DNA from: Rickettsiales bacterium UBA1997
GTDB lineage: Bacteria; Pseudomonadota; Alphaproteobacteria; Rickettsiales; UBA1997
Direction: 5' to 3'
Assembly: GCA_002335845.1 (NCBI GenBank)
Contig: DDCV01000019.1
Coordinates: forward strand, 1 to 17,720
Length of the DNA stretch: 17,720 bases
The notes under the pieces were generated by a model. That model had not been told where the DNA came from, searched no databases, and worked only from the letters and a program-made list of their open reading frames with translations. Each line of letters starts with the position of its first letter. Within the stretch, counting starts at the first letter, position 1. The translations under genes and the position numbers were made by a program. Of the stretch, positions 13,349-17,720 are shown one piece after another.

Positions 13349-15352
13349 ATGCACAAATTACTAGTAGCAAATCGTGGTGAAATTGCTTGTCGAATAATAA
13401 AGACTTGCAAAAAAATGGGCATTAAAACGGTTGCAGTTTATTCTGATGCCGACACTAATTCACTCTTCGTGCAAATGGCTGATGAAGCCTATAACATAGG
13501 GCCTTCTCCTTCTTCACAAAGCTATTTAAATATTCCAGCTATAATAGATGTTATCAAAAAAACTGGCACAACATTAGTTCACCCTGGCTACGGATTCTTG
13601 TCAGAAAATAAAAAATTTGCTGAAAGCTTAGACAAAATAGGAGTAAAATTTGTTGGTCCATCAAAAAAATCGATTGAAATGATGGGTGACAAAATCGAGT
13701 CTAAAAAAATTGCTATCAAATCAGGTGTAAGCACGGTTCCAGGCCATATGGGTGTGATATCAGATGATAAAGAAGCTCTTAGCATTGCCAAAAAAATTGG
13801 CTTTCCCGTAATGGTCAAAGCTTCCGCAGGAGGTGGTGGCAAAGGTATACGCATAGCGTGGAAGGCTAAAGAAATAAAAGAAGCATTTTTGTCAGCATCA
13901 AATGAGGCTCGTAATAGCTTTTCTGATGATAGAATTTTTATTGAAAAATTTATTGAGAACCCTCGTCACATCGAAATTCAGATTATTGCAGATAAATCAG
14001 GCAATATTGTTTGTTTAGGAGAGAGAGAATGCTCAATTCAGCGCAATAACCAAAAGGTTATTGAAGAGGCTCCTAGTCCTTTTATTGACGAAAAAACCCG
14101 TCAAAAAATGTACAAGCAATCCAAGGCCTTAGCTAAAGCTGTGAAATATTATTCAGCTGGCACCATAGAATATATAATGGATAAGAATAAAAATTTCTAT
14201 TTTTTAGAAATGAATACTAGATTGCAAGTCGAACATCCAGTTACAGAGTTAATAACAGGGCAAGATCTTGTTGAAATAATGATAAACGTCGCTCTTGACA
14301 AAAAGCTACCCCTAACACAAGAAGACGTAAAGCTTAAAGGCTGGGCCATAGAGTCAAGAATTTATGCTGAAGATCCTTCTCGCGGCTTCTTACCATCATC
14401 AGGCAGAATAAATCTTTATATCGAGCCGCAGGGCGGCGAGAATGTCCGTGTTGACACGGGGGTCTATGAGGGAGGCGAAGTTAGTATGTTTTATGATGCC
14501 ATGATATCAAAATTATGTTCATATGGCAAAACTCGTCAAGAAGCTGTTGATCACATGAAGCAAGCTCTTGCTACTTATGCCATTGGTGGAGTTTCTCATA
14601 ATATAAGCTTTCTTGAAACTATTATGCGCAATGAAAAGTTTATCAAGGGAGATTTAACAACTAGCTTTATAAAAGAGGAGTTCCCAGAGGGCTTCTCTGG
14701 TAGCGAAATTGACAGCCATTCTCAAGAAGCTTTTATTTCTAGCGCCCTGTTTATTTTCTTAAAGAATTACGCCCGCAATGCCAATATGAGCGATCAATTA
14801 CGCAATAGAGAAAAGCAGGTTTCAGAAAGGTGGGTGGTTAATATAGATGAAAAATCATATTTAGTGAATATCATCGAAAAAAATAGTGAATATATTAAGC
14901 TCGAATGCGATAAAAAAGAATTCGAAGTAAAAAGCTCTTGGCATCAAGGTGAGAAGCTTTTTCGTGGCACAATTGATGGCGCAGAAATAGGGGTTAGGAT
15001 TGTAGAAAGCAACAATACTGGCAGCTATCTTATGCAATATTCTGGCAATGATGCCTTTGTAAATGTTTATTCACCAAGAATCGCAGAGCTTTCAAAATTC
15101 ATGCCCAAAATTGATAAAAACGCCAAACCAAAAAACCTACTCTCACCAATTACTGGCAAGATAATTAGATTTAAGGTCAAAAAAGGAGATAAAGTGCAAG
15201 CTGGTCAAGAATTAGTGGTAATTGAGGCCATGAAAATGGAAAATTCAATTAGCGCTAGCCATGATTTTGTAATCGGCGATATTAAATTTGAGGAAAGTAA
15301 TACCGTTGGAATAGGGCAGGTTATTATGGAGTTCAACCAAGATCCATCATAA
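13349..15352 (+). CDS. pccA: Propionyl-CoA carboxylase alpha chain (biotin carboxylase plus biotin carrier)
   Basis: The 667-residue protein contains a full biotin carboxylase: LLVANRGEIACRI at the N-terminus, the ATP-grasp glycine loop KASAGGGGKGIRIAW (about 163-177), FIEKFIENPRHIEIQI, EMNTRLQVEHPVTE with the catalytic ExxxRxQVEHPVTE core, and the C-terminal GWAIESRIYAEDP. A linker and BT-type interaction domain follow (about 460-590), then a biotinyl domain (about 595-667) with EAMKMEN, whose K629 is biotinylated. Length and domain order fit PccA, which with PccB carboxylates propionyl-CoA to methylmalonyl-CoA. Methylcrotonyl-CoA carboxylase and acyl-CoA carboxylase alpha chains are alternatives. 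The beta subunit is not here. It stands alone on the plus strand, convergent with rimM across 10 bp with no visible terminator hairpin. Confidence 0.85.
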   Translation: MHKLLVANRGEIACRIIKTCKKMGIKTVAVYSDADTNSLFVQMADEAYNIGPSPSSQSYLNIPAIIDVIKKTGTTLVHPGYGFLSENKKFAESLDKIGVKFVGPSKKSIEMMGDKIESKKIAIKSGVSTVPGHMGVISDDKEALSIAKKIGFPVMVKASAGGGGKGIRIAWKAKEIKEAFLSASNEARNSFSDDRIFIEKFIENPRHIEIQIIADKSGNIVCLGERECSIQRNNQKVIEEAPSPFIDEKTRQKMYKQSKALAKAVKYYSAGTIEYIMDKNKNFYFLEMNTRLQVEHPVTELITGQDLVEIMINVALDKKLPLTQEDVKLKGWAIESRIYAEDPSRGFLPSSGRINLYIEPQGGENVRVDTGVYEGGEVSMFYDAMISKLCSYGKTRQEAVDHMKQALATYAIGGVSHNISFLETIMRNEKFIKGDLTTSFIKEEFPEGFSGSEIDSHSQEAFISSALFIFLKNYARNANMSDQLRNREKQVSERWVVNIDEKSYLVNIIEKNSEYIKLECDKKEFEVKSSWHQGEKLFRGTIDGAEIGVRIVESNNTGSYLMQYSGNDAFVNVYSPRIAELSKFMPKIDKNAKPKNLLSPITGKIIRFKVKKGDKVQAGQELVVIEAMKMENSISASHDFVIGDIKFEESNTVGIGQVIMEFNQDPS

Positions 15353-15362
15353 ACGTCTTTTA

Positions 15363-15923
15363 TTAAAGGCTGGAATTGATGTCTTTAGCCGATATAAATT
15401 CTGGCACACTGAGGATAGCAAAACCTTGCTTTAAGTCTATTTTTGGAAAAAACTCATTTTTAAAAGCAAAACTTTCATATTTTAACAAATTAAATTCTTG
15501 TTGCACAGAATCAATAAACTCGATCTCCACTATAGATCCAGCGCCATGATCAATAACATTTTTAATTTTACCTAATTTATTTTTTTTATCATCAATCACT
15601 TCAAGCCCAATTAAATCAATTAAATAAAACTCATCCTCGTTTAACTCTTCGAATTCATCGCGGTTGGTAAAAATTTCATGACCAATTAACTTTTCCGCAG
15701 CATTTCTATCATGCACACCATCAATAGTGGCGATTAAAATCTCGGTTTGACTGCCTGATTTCTTCTTGAGTGAGGATATTTTAAACAAAATAGCCTCACC
15801 ATTCTTGTCAAATAATGAATAATTAACTATTTCTTGTGGATTTTCACAATAACTTACAATTTTAACTTGTCCCCTTACCCCAAAAACCGCCGATATTTTA
15901 CCAATTAAAACTTTTTGTGACAT
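15363..15923 (-). CDS. rimM: Ribosome maturation factor RimM
   Basis: The 186-residue protein has the N-terminal RimM barrel (VLIGKISAVFGVRGQVKIVSY, and DGVHDRNAAEKLIGHEIF, which is the conserved region before the linker) and a C-terminal PRC-barrel (DEFYLIDLIGLEVIDDKKNK as two strands, then GAGSIVEIEF). RimM binds ribosomal protein S19 and helps 30S subunit head assembly. It follows nusB by 5 bp in a two-gene operon. The usual neighbours rpsP and trmD are not next to it, as far as the window shows. The C-terminus SAKDINSSL is a short variable extension. Confidence 0.93.
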   Translation of the reverse strand: MSQKVLIGKISAVFGVRGQVKIVSYCENPQEIVNYSLFDKNGEAILFKISSLKKKSGSQTEILIATIDGVHDRNAAEKLIGHEIFTNRDEFEELNEDEFYLIDLIGLEVIDDKKNKLGKIKNVIDHGAGSIVEIEFIDSVQQEFNLLKYESFAFKNEFFPKIDLKQGFAILSVPEFISAKDINSSL

Positions 15924-15928
15924 TATAT

Positions 15929-16423
15929 TTATTGATCTGATTTTGCTATTTTATCAAGAGTAGCATTAACAAATTTTACCTTTTTTTCATCAAAAAAACT
16001 AGCAGCAATTGAGACATATTCGTCGACTACAACTTTGCTAGGAATGTTTTTCATATAGCTTAATTCAAAAATACCGCAACGCATAATCTGCAACAAGGTT
16101 GAATCAATGCTTGATATCTCCCAGCCCTCCTTAAGATTATCAGATATTTTTTGATCTAAATTTGGCAAAATTTGCAAGACTCCCCCCAGCAAATTATCCA
16201 AGAATTTTTCATCAATTTTATCTTTATAAGAAGATATATCTTGGTCACAATCCAAAACATAATTTTCTATGATATCTTTTTTGATTTTACTCACCTCAAT
16301 ACTAACCTCTTCTTGATTAGCAAAATCTTTTTGATACAAGATCTGAATTGCCATCAGCCTGGCCAAGCTTCTTTTTAGTATGGTAGATTTTTGCTTGTTT
16401 TTTGCTGTTTTTTCTTTATCCAT
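15929..16423 (-). CDS. nusB: Transcription antitermination factor NusB
   Basis: The 164-residue all-helical protein has the family landmarks: a basic N-terminus (KRSLARLMAIQILYQKDF, matching the ARxxAxQxLYQ motif at about 20-34), a middle helix LLGGVLQILPNLDQKISDNL, WEISSIDSTLLQIMRCGIFEL, and the C-terminal VVVDEYVSIAASFFDEKKVKFVNA (as adjoining helices) with the conserved FVNAxLDKIAK ending. NusB with NusE (S10) binds boxA RNA to allow full-length rRNA transcription. About 12 extra lysine-rich residues precede the conserved domain. The gene is divergent from lysA with a very short gap and heads the nusB-rimM operon. Confidence 0.93.
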   Translation of the reverse strand: MDKEKTAKNKQKSTILKRSLARLMAIQILYQKDFANQEEVSIEVSKIKKDIIENYVLDCDQDISSYKDKIDEKFLDNLLGGVLQILPNLDQKISDNLKEGWEISSIDSTLLQIMRCGIFELSYMKNIPSKVVVDEYVSIAASFFDEKKVKFVNATLDKIAKSDQ

Positions 16424-16450
16424 TTAATTTTTCTAATTTAAAATAGCGCG

Positions 16451-17716
16451 ATGAACAACTTAACCTACCAAAACCGTAATAATCAACAACAGTTATTCGT
16501 TGAAAAAACCCCGATAATAGATATTGCGCAGCAAGTTGGCACCCCATTTTATTGCTACAGCAAAAAAGCTTTGGTAGATAATTTCTTGCAATTTGATCAA
16601 GCTTTTAAAGATAATTCTATCGCGAATTATAAAATATGCTATGCCATCAAGGCCAATTGCAACATACATTTAGTAAAAATTTTGTCCGATTTAGGTAGTG
16701 GTATTGACGCTGTTTCTGCTGGAGAAATCCATCACGCTTTAAAAGCCGATATCAATCCGCAAAAAATAGTTTTTGCTGGCGTCGGTAAAACTAAAGAAGA
16801 AATTGAATATGCTTTAAAAAATGGCGTTAATGAGTTTGCTGTAGAGTCAATTCCTGAAATGCATTTACTTAATAAGGTTGCTCTTGATTTGGGCAAAAAA
16901 GCTAAATTTTTATTAAGAGTAAATCCCGATATTGATGCCAAAACTCATGACAAGATTTCAACTGGACGCAAAAGCGACAAATTTGGCGTTGATATTGATT
17001 TGGCCACAGAAATTTATAAAGAAGCTTCAAATCTAAAAGGCCTAGAAATTTATGGTATATCAACTCATATTGGCTCGCAGATAACTGATCTGGAGCCTTT
17101 CAAAAAAGCATTCACAAAAATCCGCGAGCTTTGTCTATCACTAAAAGAATCCGGATACAAAATATCAAATCTAGATTTTGGTGGTGGAATTGCCATCAAA
17201 TATAAAGATGAAAATATTTTTACCATCAATGATTATGTTAAAATAATCAAAGAACTCACTTGCGATCTCGATGTTCAAATAACTATTGCTCCAGGTCGAG
17301 CAATTATGGCTAATGCTGGTGTTTTAGTAAGCAAAGTAACTTATATCAAAGAAACTGCTGATAAAAATTTTGCCATAATAGATGCCGCAATGAACGATCT
17401 AGCTCGCCCCGGTCTTTATGATGCCTATCATCAAGTTTTACCCTTGATTCATAAAGAAGGTGACAAAAAATTATATGATTTTGCAGGCCCAGTTTGCGAA
17501 ACTACTGATATTTTAGCTAAAAAAAGAACCTTATCCGAGTTAAAAGCTGGTGATATAATTGCCCTTCTTGACTCAGGAGCCTATGGTAGCTCAATGTCAA
17601 ATCAATATAATTGCCGGCCTTTAATTCCTGAGATTTTAGTTGACGGCGATAAATTAAGTATAATTAGAAAGAGACCAACATTTGATGAAATGTTAGATCT
17701 ATATTATACCATTTAA
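16451..17716 (+). CDS. lysA: Diaminopimelate decarboxylase LysA
   Basis: The 421-residue PLP enzyme of the alanine-racemase-like fold III has CYAIKANCN with the PLP lysine K67, STHIGSQI, LDFGGGIAI (phosphate-binding glycine loop), IAPGRAIMANAGVLV, GPVCETTDILA with the active-site cysteine, and DSGAYGSSMSNQYNCRP near the C-terminus. LysA turns meso-diaminopimelate into lysine and CO2, the last step of lysine synthesis. Length agrees with the family, and the stop lies 4 bp before the window end. The gap to nusB is only 26-27 bp. There is no Shine-Dalgarno, and a TAAAAT hexamer at 16439-16444 would put a start site at or near the ATG, so the mRNA could be almost leaderless. That last point is inference. 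Confidence 0.95.
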   Translation: MNNLTYQNRNNQQQLFVEKTPIIDIAQQVGTPFYCYSKKALVDNFLQFDQAFKDNSIANYKICYAIKANCNIHLVKILSDLGSGIDAVSAGEIHHALKADINPQKIVFAGVGKTKEEIEYALKNGVNEFAVESIPEMHLLNKVALDLGKKAKFLLRVNPDIDAKTHDKISTGRKSDKFGVDIDLATEIYKEASNLKGLEIYGISTHIGSQITDLEPFKKAFTKIRELCLSLKESGYKISNLDFGGGIAIKYKDENIFTINDYVKIIKELTCDLDVQITIAPGRAIMANAGVLVSKVTYIKETADKNFAIIDAAMNDLARPGLYDAYHQVLPLIHKEGDKKLYDFAGPVCETTDILAKKRTLSELKAGDIIALLDSGAYGSSMSNQYNCRPLIPEILVDGDKLSIIRKRPTFDEMLDLYYTI

Positions 17717-17720
17717 AATT

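Overview
AT-rich, gene-dense alphaproteobacterial chromosome segment. The gene set (ParA/ParB with classical parS sites, TolR/TolA, LolA, TadA, UbiA, a PccA-type biotin carboxylase, LysA), the strong A/T codon bias and the several freshly broken accessory genes fit an obligate or host-associated member of the Rickettsiales best. That placement is an inference from gene content; there is no rRNA or other phylogenetic marker here. The standard genetic code is used (tryptophan as TGG; TGA ends lolA, parB and tolA). I see no tRNA, rRNA, CRISPR array or insertion sequence.

Layout. (1) 1-911: remains of a eukaryotic-like F-box plus leucine-rich-repeat protein, readable in one frame but cut by nonsense codons. 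(2) 912-1124: a cold shock protein on the minus strand, followed by an unassigned spacer holding a perfect 24-bp palindrome. (3) 1597-5407, minus strand: a tight, mostly overlapping run dctA/gltP-like symporter, lolA, tolR, tolA, yqaA. This cell-envelope operon has tolR and tolA but no tolQ. (4) 5408-6003: a 596-bp AT-rich spacer without a recognisable gene. (5) 6004-10195, minus strand: tatD, tadA, parA, parB, hisC, with three identical 16-bp parS sites, one of them inside tatD and one touching a TATAAT box in front of parA. (6) 10265-11893: a decayed defence locus between tatD and nadD. It holds the C-terminal relic of a type I restriction HsdR, the C-terminal relic of HsdS with a nonsense codon, and, on the opposite strand, an abortive-infection family gene whose last 35 codons are shifted to the -1 frame at an A7 run. 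A long hairpin lies just behind it. (7) 11900-13257, minus strand: nadD and ubiA. (8) 13349-15352, plus strand: pccA, divergent from ubiA and convergent with rimM. (9) 15363-16423, minus strand: nusB then rimM. (10) 16451-17716, plus strand: lysA, divergent from nusB across only 26-27 bp.

How it works together: most genes are housekeeping (chromosome segregation, tRNA editing, translation and transcription factors, NAD, quinone and diaminopimelate/lysine metabolism, outer-membrane upkeep). The unusual parts are the accessory ones: an effector-like F-box/LRR gene and an R-M plus Abi defence island, all inactivated by single-base changes or deletions, which suggests a genome in recent reduction. 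I did not find a convincing wholly new system. The most informative features are the A7 frameshift together with the altered RNase-like motif in the Abi gene, the type I R-M relics, and the parS/promoter arrangement.
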